A stretch of DNA of 44,903 nucleotides, taken from assembly GCF_001431665.1 (NCBI RefSeq), contig NZ_LLXV01000035.1:1-44903 (forward strand). The letters are read 5' to 3'. Made by a program: the position numbers and the translations under genes. The stretch is from Stenotrophomonas beteli (GTDB lineage: Bacteria; Pseudomonadota; Gammaproteobacteria; Xanthomonadales; Xanthomonadaceae). This document shows, one piece after another, positions 1-9,472 of this stretch; positions within the stretch are counted from its first letter, which is position 1, and every line of letters begins with the position of its first letter. The notes below the pieces were generated by a model. The model did no database searches and had not been told where the DNA came from. It worked only from the letters and a program-made list of their open reading frames with translations.

Positions 1-148
1 GTGTATGCGATGGGGGAAAATTTTAGCGGAAGGGGCGGTGGGCTGGCCCCCGCGGGGCCTTCACATTTTGGAAGAGGGGGTGGCGGCAGGGCCGCGCCCT
101 CCCCCTGCCGAATCAACGGCAACGGCAACAGCAGGCTATCCGTGGGAT

Positions 149-227
149 GGCGGGGTGGGTCCGGTTGCGGGGGACGGCGCAAGTACGTCCATGGCGCTCA
201 CGCCCCCGCAACCGGACCCACCCCGCC
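149..227. repeat. 25-bp perfect inverted repeat
   Basis: Bases 149-173 and 203-227 are exact reverse complements over 25 bp, separated by a 29-base loop that contains GCAAGTACGTCCATGG. The arms are G-rich on the left and C-rich on the right. There is no T-run, so it is not a standard terminator. It lies about 80 bases beyond the ppk1 stop codon and could be a repeated intergenic element or could insulate the operon's 3' end. Confidence 0.8.
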
Positions 228-279
228 TTCGACAGTTCTCTGTGATCTGCCGGACGGCGTTCTGCGCTGCTGTTGGTGG

Positions 280-299
280 GTGCCGACCTTGGTCGGCAC
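280..299. repeat. REP/SMAG-like hairpin after ppk1
   Basis: GTGCCGACC (280-288) pairs with GGTCGGCAC (291-299) across a two-base loop. The shape matches the short palindromes found between genes throughout this window. It sits just past the ppk1 stop codon and may protect the 3' end of the transcript. Confidence 0.6.
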
Positions 300-305
300 A
301 CCGGG

Positions 306-2393
<2,088 letters not shown>

Positions 2394-2397
2394 GGCG

Positions 2398-3729
2398 TCA
2401 TTCTTCGAGGGTGGTCAGGGGAGCGGACTCACGCGGGCGCACGTGGTCGGCATCGAAATGGCAGGAGAACACCGAGCCCTTGCCGACTTCGCTTTCAATC
2501 TCCAGCCGTGCATGGTGCAGACCGAGGATGTGCTTGACGATCGACAGGCCCAGGCCGGTACCGCCGCTCTCGCGCGAACGGCTGCTGGAAACACGGTAGA
2601 AGCGTTCGGTCAGGCGCGGCAGGTGGTTGGCCGGAATGCCATAGCCGGAGTCGCGCACCGCCAGCACCGCGCCGTCACCTTCGCGGCGGAACTCCACCGC
2701 GATGCGGCCGCCGGCCGGGGTGTAGCGCACGGCGTTGGTGACCAGGTTGGAGAAGGCGCTGTGCAGTTCCTTGGTCGAACCCTGCAGGTCGACACCGGCA
2801 AGATCGTCGATGCTGATCTGGTGGCGGCCCTGGCTGTGCGCTTCGGCCTCGCGGCGCAGCGTGGCCAGCATCGGCTGCATGGCCACGGTCTCCTCCTCGC
2901 TGTGTTCCTGCGATTCCAGCCGCGACAGGGTCAGCAGGTCTTCCACCAGCTGGGCCATGCGCTGGCTCTGCTTGCGCATTTCTTCCAGCATCGGTCCGGT
3001 TCCCGGGAAATCCTCCGGGTCCATCATGTCCAGGTAACCGTGCACCACGGTGAGCGGCGTGCGCAGCTCATGTGAAACGTTGGCCACGAAGTCACGGCGC
3101 ACCTGTTCCAGGCGCAGCAGCTTGCTGACATCGCGCGCGATCAGCAGCCAGTAATCGGAGGAATAGGGAATCAGGCGCAGGTTGAGGCGGATCGCCGGAT
3201 CGACCGGCGAGGGTACGTCCAGGATCGGCTCGGCATTGCGGCCGCCGGCCAGCCAATGCGCCAGCGGCATCGGCTGCAGGCGTTCGACCAGCGCTTCGCC
3301 GAGGTCGCCGGGGTGGTGAAGGCCGAGCAGGGCAGTGGCCGCTTCGTTGAACCACTGCACGCGCTGGCTGTTGCGGTCCAGCACCACCACCGCATCGGGC
3401 AGCGCGGCGGCAGCGGCGCGATAACTGCGCAGCATGTCCAGCAGGCGGCGCTTGCGTACGCGCATTTCCACCTGGTTGCGGTACAGCAGGCGGTCCAGTT
3501 CGTTCCAGACTCCGGTGCCTTCTTCGGCGGTGTCCCAGCGCTGGCGCGCGGTCAGCCGGCGCAGCACGCTGCGCAGGCGCCAGTAATGCCAGGCCAGCGT
3601 GGCCAGTGCTCCCAGCGCGATGCACAACCACAGGTGGCCCGTGAACCCCCCGACCAGTCCGGCGAACAGCAGTACCGCGGCAACGGTGGCCAGGGTCTTC
3701 AACCAGGCAGAGCGGATGTGGCGGGGCAT
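2398..3729 (-). CDS. phoR: Phosphate-regulon sensor histidine kinase PhoR
   Basis: This 443-residue membrane histidine kinase is the expected partner of the adjacent PhoB. Two close hydrophobic segments (about 10-48) form the membrane anchor without a large periplasmic domain, typical of PhoR, which senses phosphate through the Pst/PhoU system. A PAS-like region (about 105-200) precedes the dimerisation helix FVANVSHELRTPLT with phospho-accepting His220. The ATP-binding domain shows the N box with Asn332, the G1 motif DSGYGI (360-365) and the G2 motif TGLGLSI (391-397). It follows phoB after a 106-base gap containing a GC-rich hairpin and is followed 4 bases later by ppk1. Confidence 0.95.
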   Translation of the reverse strand: MPRHIRSAWLKTLATVAAVLLFAGLVGGFTGHLWLCIALGALATLAWHYWRLRSVLRRLTARQRWDTAEEGTGVWNELDRLLYRNQVEMRVRKRRLLDMLRSYRAAAAALPDAVVVLDRNSQRVQWFNEAATALLGLHHPGDLGEALVERLQPMPLAHWLAGGRNAEPILDVPSPVDPAIRLNLRLIPYSSDYWLLIARDVSKLLRLEQVRRDFVANVSHELRTPLTVVHGYLDMMDPEDFPGTGPMLEEMRKQSQRMAQLVEDLLTLSRLESQEHSEEETVAMQPMLATLRREAEAHSQGRHQISIDDLAGVDLQGSTKELHSAFSNLVTNAVRYTPAGGRIAVEFRREGDGAVLAVRDSGYGIPANHLPRLTERFYRVSSSRSRESGGTGLGLSIVKHILGLHHARLEIESEVGKGSVFSCHFDADHVRPRESAPLTTLEE

Positions 3730-3787
3730 TGCGATCTCGTCGTTGAGGTGCGGCGGTTCACTGGGATGAACCGAGGGTTATAGCAGA

Positions 3788-3830
3788 GTTGCCGGCACCG
3801 GCACCCGCGGGTGCGCGGCGCCGGCACGAC
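3788..3830. repeat. GC-rich imperfect palindrome in the phoB-phoR gap
   Basis: The segment is centred on CACCCGCGGGTG (3803-3814) and flanked by GCCGGC-rich arms that pair imperfectly. It lies between the phoB stop codon and the phoR start in the operon. It resembles an intercistronic REP hairpin and could lower phoR-ppk1 expression relative to phoB or stabilise the upstream message. No T-run follows on the minus strand. Confidence 0.5.
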
Positions 3831-3835
3831 GAGAC

Positions 3836-4525
3836 TCAGGTGGCGGTGGAGAAGCGGTAACCGGCGCCGCGCACGGTCTGCACCATGTTTTCGGCGTTGA
3901 ATGGTTCCAGCGTCTTGCGCAGGCGGCGGATGTGCACGTCGATGGTGCGCTCTTCCACGTACACGCTGCCGCCCCATACATGGTCCAGCAGCTGGGCGCG
4001 GGTATAGACGCGCTCGGGGTGGGTCATGAAGAAGTGCAGCAGGCGGTATTCGGTCGGGCCGATCGGCACCGGCTGGTCGTTGGCGAATACCCGATGGGCG
4101 GCGCCGTCGATGCGGATCGGGCCGACGGCCACGCTGCCGTCCTCGTCGTCTTCGCGGGCACGGCGCATGACCGCGCGGATGCGGGCCAGCAGTTCGCGTG
4201 CCGAGAACGGCTTGACCACGTAGTCGTCGACACCGGCTTCCAGGCCACCGACGCGGTCGTTTTCTTCGCCGCGGGCGGTCAGCATGATGATCGGTACTTC
4301 GCGGGTCAGCGTTTCCTTGCGCCAGCGGCGGGCCAGGTCCAGGCCGCTGGTGCCGGGCAGCATCCAGTCCAGCAGGATCAGGTCGGGGACGCGGTCGGCG
4401 ATCGCAGTCTGGGCCTCACGGGCGTCGCCGGCGTGGACCGGTTCGTAATCGCCCTTGCGGAGGGCGAAGGCGACCATTTCACGGATCGCGGGCTCGTCGT
4501 CGACGATCAGGATGCGTTTCTGCAC
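3836..4525 (-). CDS. phoB: Phosphate-regulon response regulator PhoB
   Basis: This 229-residue OmpR-family response regulator has an N-terminal receiver domain (1-120) with the acidic pair Asp9-Asp10, phospho-acceptor Asp53 in LLDWMLPG, the switch Thr in IIMLTARGEE and the conserved Lys in DYVVKPFS. The C-terminal winged helix (about 130-226) carries the RAQLLDHVWG and RTIDVHIRRLRKTL recognition region. The start codon is GTG (4525-4523), because the conserved sequence MQKRILIVDDEP begins exactly there; the Shine-Dalgarno sequence is weak. A Pho box lies about 53 bases upstream, pointing to autoregulation. It is the first gene of phoB-phoR-ppk1. Confidence 0.97.
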   Translation of the reverse strand: MQKRILIVDDEPAIREMVAFALRKGDYEPVHAGDAREAQTAIADRVPDLILLDWMLPGTSGLDLARRWRKETLTREVPIIMLTARGEENDRVGGLEAGVDDYVVKPFSARELLARIRAVMRRAREDDEDGSVAVGPIRIDGAAHRVFANDQPVPIGPTEYRLLHFFMTHPERVYTRAQLLDHVWGGSVYVEERTIDVHIRRLRKTLEPFNAENMVQTVRGAGYRFSTAT

Positions 4526-4561
4526 GAGGACACCGTAGGGCTCGGTTACTGGAGTGGTGCC

Positions 4562-4595
4562 AGTAGACTACGGTTTGATGACATGTTTGTGACTA
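4562..4595 (-). promoter_or_regulatory. Candidate Pho box and promoter of phoBR-ppk1
   Basis: Read on the minus strand, 4595-4578 gives TAGTCAC-AAAC-ATGTCAT: two 7-base half-sites related to CTGTCAT separated by 4 bases, the spacing of a PhoB-binding site. About 8-10 bases downstream lies TAGTCTACT (4570-4562), which can supply a -10 element. The site sits just upstream of phoB and fits autoregulation, as known in E. coli. Confidence 0.75.
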
Positions 4596-4641
4596 CCTCG
4601 CCGGAACCGGCCGCGATTGCCATCGGCCGGTCATCCGCGGC

Positions 4642-6342
4642 TCAGCGGCGGTCCAGATCCGGGTCCTGCACGCCCTGCCGGCGCAGTTCCAGCACGGTGG
4701 GGGTGATCGCCTCGATGCGCGCGTCCACCCGGGCGCGGCCGATGTAGTCCAGTGCCGGGTTGCGCTTGAGCGCCTGCAGCTGCATCAGCGCCTGCTCCGG
4801 GCGCCCGCTGAGGAAGGCTGCCTCGGCGTAGGCCTCGCTGGCCCGCACGCTGTCACCGGCCAGCTCGCTGGCACGGGCGTAGCGCTGCTGGAAGACCGGA
4901 TCGTTACCACTTTGCGACAGCAACGGCCGCAGCATGGCCTGGGCACGCTTGCCGGCCTCGGGGTTGCCCTGCTCGTTGAGGATCCCGGCATAGGTCAGCG
5001 CCACCGGGCGGCTGTTGGGGTGCTCGCGCAGCAGCTGTTCGAACCGGCTGTTGGCCTGCGCGGCCTGGCCAGCCCGCGACTCGGCCTCGCCCAGGCCCAG
5101 GGCCAGCCACAGGTTGCCCGGATGGTCCTGCAACAGGCCGGCCAGCGTCTGCCGGGCCTGGCCGGCGCCGCTGCGGCCGCCGCGCATCACTGCCAGCGCC
5201 TGGCCGTAGCGCTGTGCGTCGTTGAGGCCGTTCTTCTGGCGCTTGGCCAGGTCGGCGTACTCACGCTCCAGCTCGGGGGTCGAGTCGGCGCTGAGCACGC
5301 GCAGGCGCTCACGTGCCCAGTCGAAGTCGCCGCTGGCGCCACGGCTGAGCTGCCCCATCGGGACGCGCAGCACACTGGCCGGCAGCAACGGGTTGTTGCC
5401 ACGCAACAGGGGTTCGGCCAGGCTGGGGTCGGCCGGGTCCACCCGTTCCCTGCGCTCGCCGGTGGGCGTTGTGGTGGTCAGCAGCACCGTGTCCTTCTTC
5501 ATCTGCTCGGCGCGGGCCTTGGCCTCGCTGATGCGGGTGATGTTGACCGGGTGGGTGCGCAGGAACTCGGGCACGCTGTAGCCGCCCTCGTTGCCACGCA
5601 TGGCTGCCGACATCCGCTCGAAGAAGCCGGCCATCGCATCCACGTCGTAGCCGCTGCGCGACAGGGTGCGGATGCCCAGGCGGTCGGCCTCGGACTCATT
5701 GGAGCGGGTGTAGTTGATCTGCCGCTGCTGCATCAGGCCCATGCCCGAGCTGATCGCCGCCATGGTGGCGTTGCCCGACGAACTGCTGTTGCTGGCCTGG
5801 GCGGCCACCACCGCCGCCAGCATGCCCAGCAGGATCGGGATCTGGTCGCGCTGGGCACGTTCCACCCCGCGCAGCACGTGCTGCTGGGTGACGTGGGCGA
5901 TTTCGTGGGAAAGCACCGCGGCCACCTCGTCCTCGCGCTCGGCGGTCAGCACCAGGCCTGCGTTGACCCCGATGTAGCCGCCCAGGGTGGCGAAGGCGTT
6001 GATCTGGCGGTCCTTCATCACGAAGAAGGTGTAAGGCTGGCGTGGCTGGTCGCTGTTGGAGCCGAGCCGGGTCCCCATGGTCTGCAGCCAGTCGTTGACC
6101 AGCGGATCATCCAGCAGGTAACCGTAGTTGCGCAGCTCGCGCAGCATCATCGCGCCGTACTCGGCCTGGCGCGCCGGGGTCAGCAGCTCGCCGGCCGAAG
6201 AGCCGATGTCGGGCAGCTTCTCCTGGGCCCGGGCCAGCGGCATGGCCAGGGCCAGGGTGACGGCGGTAGTCAGCAGCAGGGCTCGCAAGCAGAAGGTCCT
6301 CGGGCGGGGCGCACCCAGCGTGGCAGGGCGGGGGGCAACCAT
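4642..6342 (-). CDS. bepA: BepA-like periplasmic M48 metalloprotease with TPR repeats
   Basis: The protein has 566 residues. The N-terminus carries basic residues, a hydrophobic stretch (about 19-34) and a likely signal peptidase site near ARAQ (37-40), so it should be periplasmic. The peptidase domain has the zinc motif LSHEIAH with His146, Glu147 and His150, and a third ligand in the SNESEAD region (about 214-220). A long TPR-like region follows (about 330-555). This layout matches BepA/YfgC, which degrades or assists LptD and Bam-dependent outer-membrane proteins. At 566 residues it exceeds E. coli BepA (about 487), mainly through a serine-, asparagine- and alanine-rich loop (180-200) and a longer linker. 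It is transcribed toward phoB but ends 116 bases before it. Assignment to the family is firm; orthology to BepA is inferred. Confidence 0.85.
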   Translation of the reverse strand: MVAPRPATLGAPRPRTFCLRALLLTTAVTLALAMPLARAQEKLPDIGSSAGELLTPARQAEYGAMMLRELRNYGYLLDDPLVNDWLQTMGTRLGSNSDQPRQPYTFFVMKDRQINAFATLGGYIGVNAGLVLTAEREDEVAAVLSHEIAHVTQQHVLRGVERAQRDQIPILLGMLAAVVAAQASNSSSSGNATMAAISSGMGLMQQRQINYTRSNESEADRLGIRTLSRSGYDVDAMAGFFERMSAAMRGNEGGYSVPEFLRTHPVNITRISEAKARAEQMKKDTVLLTTTTPTGERRERVDPADPSLAEPLLRGNNPLLPASVLRVPMGQLSRGASGDFDWARERLRVLSADSTPELEREYADLAKRQKNGLNDAQRYGQALAVMRGGRSGAGQARQTLAGLLQDHPGNLWLALGLGEAESRAGQAAQANSRFEQLLREHPNSRPVALTYAGILNEQGNPEAGKRAQAMLRPLLSQSGNDPVFQQRYARASELAGDSVRASEAYAEAAFLSGRPEQALMQLQALKRNPALDYIGRARVDARIEAITPTVLELRRQGVQDPDLDRR

Positions 6343-6430
6343 TCGTTAATCCACAGTGTTGCGGCCGTGGCGTGGAAATTCCAGCGCACCGGTACCATAT
6401 GTAGACCGTCGATCCATCGTGGAGTTTCCC

Positions 6431-6721
6431 GTGACAGCCCAGACCGCCGGCGGTGCCCCCGCCATCACCATCTATTCCACCGCCGTCTGCCCGTACTGCG
6501 TGGCCGCCAAGAACTTCCTCAAGAGCAAGGGCCAGCAGTGGACCGAGGTCCGCATCGACCTGGACCCGGCCGAGCGCGAGAAGATGATGGCGCTGACCCG
6601 CCGCACCAGCGTGCCGCAGATCTTCGTCGGCGACGTCCATGTCGGCGGCTACGACGACATGATGGCCCTGCACCGTGAAGGCAAGCTCGAGCCGCTGCTG
6701 GCCGGGCAGGGCCAGGCATGA
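6431..6721 (+). CDS. grxC: Glutaredoxin (GrxC/GrxD type)
   Basis: This small thiol-disulfide oxidoreductase of 96 residues has the dithiol motif CPYC at 20-23 and the conserved cis-proline segment SVPQIFV with a following GGYDD glutathione-binding loop. It reduces protein disulfides or glutathione mixed disulfides in the cytoplasm using glutathione. The frame extends upstream to 6356, but GTG at 6431 is preferred because GGAG (6421-6424) precedes it at a normal distance and the family's N-terminus is short. The stop codon overlaps the next gene's start as ATGA, so the two are probably translated together. Confidence 0.9.
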   Translation: MTAQTAGGAPAITIYSTAVCPYCVAAKNFLKSKGQQWTEVRIDLDPAEREKMMALTRRTSVPQIFVGDVHVGGYDDMMALHREGKLEPLLAGQGQA

Positions 6722-7110
6722 GCGCGGCCGACGACGGCAGCAAGGACCGCATCGCCGAGTTCACCGAGTTCCGCAAGCGCATGAACGAGCGCATCCTGGG
6801 CGAACCGAACCAGGTGGTGCGCCGCTTCTTCGCGCTGGACACGCAGACCTACCAGGCCGGCGCGCTGGACGTGAAGACCAAGGAGCTGTTGGGCCTGGTG
6901 GCCTCGATGGTGCTGCGCTGTGATGACTGCATCAGCTACCACGTGGCCCAGTGCAAGGACGCCGGGGTGACCCGCGAGGAGTTCTTCGAGACCTTCTCGG
7001 TGGGCCTGGTGGTGGGCGGCTCGATCGTGATCCCGCACCTGCGTCGCGCGGTCGACTTCCTCGACCAGCTCGAAGGCGGCGCGGCCGCGCCAGCCGCGCA
7101 CGAGCACTGA
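6718..7110 (+). CDS. AhpD-like carboxymuconolactone decarboxylase family protein
   Basis: The protein has 130 residues and the all-helical AhpD/CMD fold signature: CDDCISYHV with Cys68, Cys71 and His75 (CxxCxxxH), followed by a helix rich in Glu and Phe. In AhpD this motif is a redox-active disulfide that recycles peroxiredoxin, whereas true carboxymuconolactone decarboxylases lack the cysteine pair. A peroxidase-type redox role is therefore more likely than aromatic catabolism. Translational overlap with the glutaredoxin gene supports a shared thiol-redox function, possibly with glutaredoxin as electron donor; that pairing is inference. The C-terminal tail is alanine- and histidine-rich and probably disordered. 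Confidence 0.85.
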   Translation: MSAADDGSKDRIAEFTEFRKRMNERILGEPNQVVRRFFALDTQTYQAGALDVKTKELLGLVASMVLRCDDCISYHVAQCKDAGVTREEFFETFSVGLVVGGSIVIPHLRRAVDFLDQLEGGAAAPAAHEH

Positions 7111-7143
7111 GCCTGACGGGAACCGGCCCATTGCGGACCCCTG

Positions 7144-7170
7144 GTAGTGCCGGCCAGCGGCCGGCACTAC
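7144..7170. repeat. SMAG-type palindrome (perfect)
   Basis: GTAGTGCCGGCC (7144-7155) and GGCCGGCACTAC (7159-7170) are perfect 12-bp arms around the loop AGC. The terminal GTAG tetranucleotide is the hallmark of Stenotrophomonas SMAG repeats. It lies 33 bases after the AhpD-like gene. Confidence 0.85.
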
Positions 7171-7211
7171 CGCACCCGCAGGGGGCCTCCCCGCGATCCA
7201 GCAGCCCAGGA

Positions 7212-7234
7212 GCCCCCTTGTTGTTCAAGGGGGC
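7212..7234 (+). terminator. Hairpin after the glutaredoxin/AhpD pair
   Basis: GCCCCCTTG (7212-7220) pairs with CAAGGGGGC (7226-7234) across TTGTT. No T-run follows on the plus strand, so this is a hairpin of terminator shape rather than a classical intrinsic terminator. Confidence 0.4.
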
Positions 7235-7270
7235 GCGCCGACAGGCGCGGGGATAAGGTGGGATGCGCGG

Positions 7271-7342
7271 GCAATTCTGCCTGAGCCGGGGACTGGGACC
7301 ATGGTCTATTTGGGACCTCGGCCCCGGCTCAGGCATAATTGC
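7271..7342. promoter_or_regulatory. 21-bp inverted repeat upstream of icd
   Basis: GCAATTCTGCCTGAGCCGGG (7271-7290, plus one G) is mirrored at 7322-7342, where 20 of 21 bases match in reverse complement. The 30-base centre includes GGGACC twice and the small palindrome GGACCATGGTC. The right arm covers the candidate -10 element of icd. This could be an operator, a transcribed hairpin or the remnant of a mobile repeat. Confidence 0.7.
7310..7339 (+). promoter_or_regulatory. Candidate icd promoter
   Basis: TTGGGA (7310-7315) and CATAAT (7334-7339) are separated by 18 bases, resembling a sigma-70 promoter about 80 bases upstream of the icd start. The elements lie inside the loop and right arm of the inverted repeat. 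Confidence 0.45.
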
Positions 7343-7418
7343 CGGTGAAACTTCCTTTGCGCCGGCGTTTCCGGGCACGTCCGGACGGCGTTTTTCCCCC
7401 TGTTCGGAACATCGATCA

Positions 7419-8423
7419 ATGACGCAGAAAATTACGGTCATCCGCGGCGACGGCATTGGCCCGGAAATCATGGACGCCACCCTCTTCGTGCTCGACCAGC
7501 TCAATGCTGGCCTGGAGTATGAAGACGCCGACGCCGGCCTGGTGGCCCTGGAAAAGCACGGCGACCTGATGCCGGCGGTGACCCTGGAATCGATCGCGCG
7601 CAACAAGGTCGCGCTGAAGAGCCCGCTGACCACCCCGGTCGGTGGTGGCTTCACCTCGATCAATGTCAGCCTGCGCCGTCACTTCGACCTGTACGCCAAC
7701 GTGCGTCCGGCCCACACCTTCCCGAACACCAAGTCGCGTTTCGACAACGTCGACCTGATCACTGTCCGTGAGAACACCGAAGGTGCCTACCTGGCCGAAG
7801 GCCAGGAAGTGTCGGCCGACGGCGAGACCGCCTTCTCCGGCACCCGCATCACCCGCAAGGGTTCCGAGCGCATCGTGCGCTACGCCTTCGAGCTGGCCCG
7901 CAGCGTCGGCCGCAAGAAGGTCACCGCGGTGCACAAGGCCAACATCATCAAGTCGACCTCGGGCCTGTTCCTGAACGTCGCCCGTGAAGTGGCCGCGCAG
8001 TACCCGGACATCGAGTTCCAGGAAATGATCGTCGACAACTGCTGCATGCAGCTGGTGATGCGTCCGGAACAGTTCGACGTGATCGTCACCACCAACCTGT
8101 TCGGCGACATCATCTCCGATCTGTGCGCCGGCCTGGTGGGCGGCCTGGGCCTGGCCCCGGGTGCCAACATCGGCAAGGACGCGGCGATCTTCGAAGCCGT
8201 GCACGGCACCGCGCCGGACATCGCCGGCCAGGGCAAGGCCAATCCGTGCGCGCTGCTGCTGGCAGCCGCGCAGATGCTGGACCATATCGGCCAGCCGGAA
8301 AACGCCGAGCGCCTGCGCAAGGCCATCGTGGCGACCATGGAAGCCAAGGACTCGCTGACCGGCGACCTGGGCGGCACCGGCACCACCATGAGCTTCGCCA
8401 AGGCCATCGCCAGCCGCCTGTAA
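7419..8423 (+). CDS. icd: Isocitrate dehydrogenase, probably NAD-dependent
   Basis: This is a 334-residue member of the isocitrate/isopropylmalate dehydrogenase family, oxidatively decarboxylating isocitrate to 2-oxoglutarate in the citric acid cycle. It has IRGDGIGPEIMDA (8-20), the substrate segment SLRRHFDLYANVRP (84-97, with Arg86, Arg87 and Arg96), VRENTEGAYL (about 116-125), the Lys of AVHKANI and the metal-binding FGDIISD. At the coenzyme site it reads HGTAPDI with Asp267-Ile268, where E. coli NADP enzymes have Lys-Tyr, so NAD is the likely cofactor. It resembles single-subunit, eukaryotic-IDH3-like bacterial enzymes rather than the 416-residue E. coli Icd. ATG 7419 is chosen because homology begins there; upstream in-frame codons cross the promoter region. 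Homoisocitrate or isopropylmalate dehydrogenase is a less likely alternative. Confidence 0.9.
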   Translation: MTQKITVIRGDGIGPEIMDATLFVLDQLNAGLEYEDADAGLVALEKHGDLMPAVTLESIARNKVALKSPLTTPVGGGFTSINVSLRRHFDLYANVRPAHTFPNTKSRFDNVDLITVRENTEGAYLAEGQEVSADGETAFSGTRITRKGSERIVRYAFELARSVGRKKVTAVHKANIIKSTSGLFLNVAREVAAQYPDIEFQEMIVDNCCMQLVMRPEQFDVIVTTNLFGDIISDLCAGLVGGLGLAPGANIGKDAAIFEAVHGTAPDIAGQGKANPCALLLAAAQMLDHIGQPENAERLRKAIVATMEAKDSLTGDLGGTGTTMSFAKAIASRL

Positions 8424-8452
8424 GCGGCAGGTCGATCGCGGTTGGATCCACA

Positions 8453-8483
8453 GCGGGGCGCCTTCGGGCGCCCCGTTGCGTTT
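8453..8483 (+). terminator. Terminator after icd
   Basis: GGGGCGCC (8455-8462) pairs with GGCGCCCC (8467-8474) around a stable TTCG tetraloop, followed by GTTGCGTTT. It is the likely end of the icd transcript. Confidence 0.7.
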
Positions 8484-8493
8484 CTCCGCCGGT

Positions 8494-8568
8494 GTAGCGT
8501 CGAGCCATGCTCGACTGATCTTCGTGTCGGCAACCGCAGAAAGGCCGTCGAGCATGGCTCGACGCTAC
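8494..8568. repeat. Pair of inverted SMAG palindromes
   Basis: The first unit starts GTAGCGTCGAGCC at 8494; the second ends with CTAC at 8568. The two units face each other and can pair with each other as well as fold singly. This dimer arrangement between icd and the isochorismatase gene is typical of SMAG/REP elements. Confidence 0.85.
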
Positions 8569-8675
8569 AGATGTGGCCTGTGCGAACTTCGCACAGATCA
8601 TGTGCCTCTGTGGGGCTGGTTCGTGCGCCAGGCGCTCCGCATCCTGTGCTCCACACCCATCGCAGGAATCCGCAC

Positions 8676-9419
8676 ATGAACCTCACCACCTTCGGCCTGG
8701 CCAGCCTGATCGGCATGGCCGCCACCGCCCCGGTTGCCGCCGTTGATCCGGCCCATCCCACCATCCGCCAGATGGCCGGCGCGCCGGTCGCGACCTCGCT
8801 GGATGCAGCGAAGACCGCCGTGCTGGTGATCGACTTCCAGAACGAGTATTTCGATGCCAGCGCCGCACCGGGCTTTGCCGGTGGCCGCATGGTCATCCCC
8901 GACGGCGTGGCCGCACTGCGCCAGGCGAAGCGGGTGGTCGAATTCGCCGGCGCCAATGGCATCGGTGTGATCCACGTGCAGCATGTGCTGCCGGCCGGCG
9001 CGCCGCTGTTTGCGCAGGGCAGCGTCAATGCGGCCTTCCATCGCGACCTGCAGCCGCGCCAGGGCGAGACCGTGGTGCAGAAGGACAACGTCAGCGTGTT
9101 CGCCGGTGCGTCCGCCGCCGTGCTCGACCAGGTGCTGAAGAGCGCCGGCATCGACACGCTGATCGTCACCGGCCTGCAGACCCACGCCTGCGTGGCCGGT
9201 GCCGCGCGCGATGCGGCCGCCGCGCCGCGCGGCTATCGGGTGATCGTGGCCTCCGATGCCAGTGCCAGCCGTGACCTGGACCTGGCCGGCGGCCAGCGCA
9301 TCAGCCATCGCGCGCTGCATGAAGCCTCTCTGGCCCAGATCGAGGACACCTTCGGCGATGTCATGACGACTGACGCGATCCTCGCACTGCCGGTGCGCAA
9401 GGCTGGCGACGGCGCTTGA
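8676..9419 (+). CDS. Isochorismatase-like cysteine hydrolase, probably exported
   Basis: The 247-residue protein belongs to the isochorismatase-like hydrolase superfamily. The catalytic triad is Asp53 in VIDFQNEY, Lys136 in VVQKDNVSVF and Cys172 in LQTHACV, so it should be active; such enzymes hydrolyse amides, nicotinamide-type substrates or vinyl ethers, and the substrate cannot be read from sequence. Residues 1-22 form a hydrophobic, alanine-rich segment ending in PVAAVDP that looks like a signal peptide without a strong basic start, which is unusual because most family members are cytoplasmic. ATG 8676 is chosen because AGGAAT lies 8 bases upstream. It is followed by a divergent-stem hairpin and a LysR gene on the same strand, which might regulate it. 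Confidence 0.8.
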   Translation: MNLTTFGLASLIGMAATAPVAAVDPAHPTIRQMAGAPVATSLDAAKTAVLVIDFQNEYFDASAAPGFAGGRMVIPDGVAALRQAKRVVEFAGANGIGVIHVQHVLPAGAPLFAQGSVNAAFHRDLQPRQGETVVQKDNVSVFAGASAAVLDQVLKSAGIDTLIVTGLQTHACVAGAARDAAAAPRGYRVIVASDASASRDLDLAGGQRISHRALHEASLAQIEDTFGDVMTTDAILALPVRKAGDGA

Positions 9420-9424
9420 TAAGC

Positions 9425-9455
9425 TGGCGGGGCCCGCATGCCGTGGGCCCCGCCA
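9425..9455 (+). terminator. Hairpin between isochorismatase and LysR genes
   Basis: TGGCGGGGCCC (9425-9435) and GGGCCCCGCCA (9445-9455) are perfect 11-bp arms around a 9-base loop. It begins 6 bases after the upstream stop codon and ends 17 bases before the LysR start. No T-run follows. Confidence 0.55.
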
Positions 9456-9472
9456 GACGGAGCTGCCCGCCG

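Larger units (their letters stand above)
1..305. other. Non-coding left end of the window
   Basis: No convincing gene lies here. Short frames open on both strands but their translations are arginine-, proline- and glycine-rich and look like frames read through GC-rich non-coding DNA. The stretch holds a long perfect inverted repeat (149-227) and a short REP-like hairpin (280-299) and ends at the stop codon of ppk1. It is therefore the downstream flank of the phosphate operon. Confidence 0.6.

Noticed and set aside
1..15. Possible adapter remnant at the left end (starts GTGTAT, as does the Nextera mosaic end on the other strand)
   Set aside because: Only six contiguous bases agree; this is too short to claim, although the clear adapter at the right end makes it worth a check.
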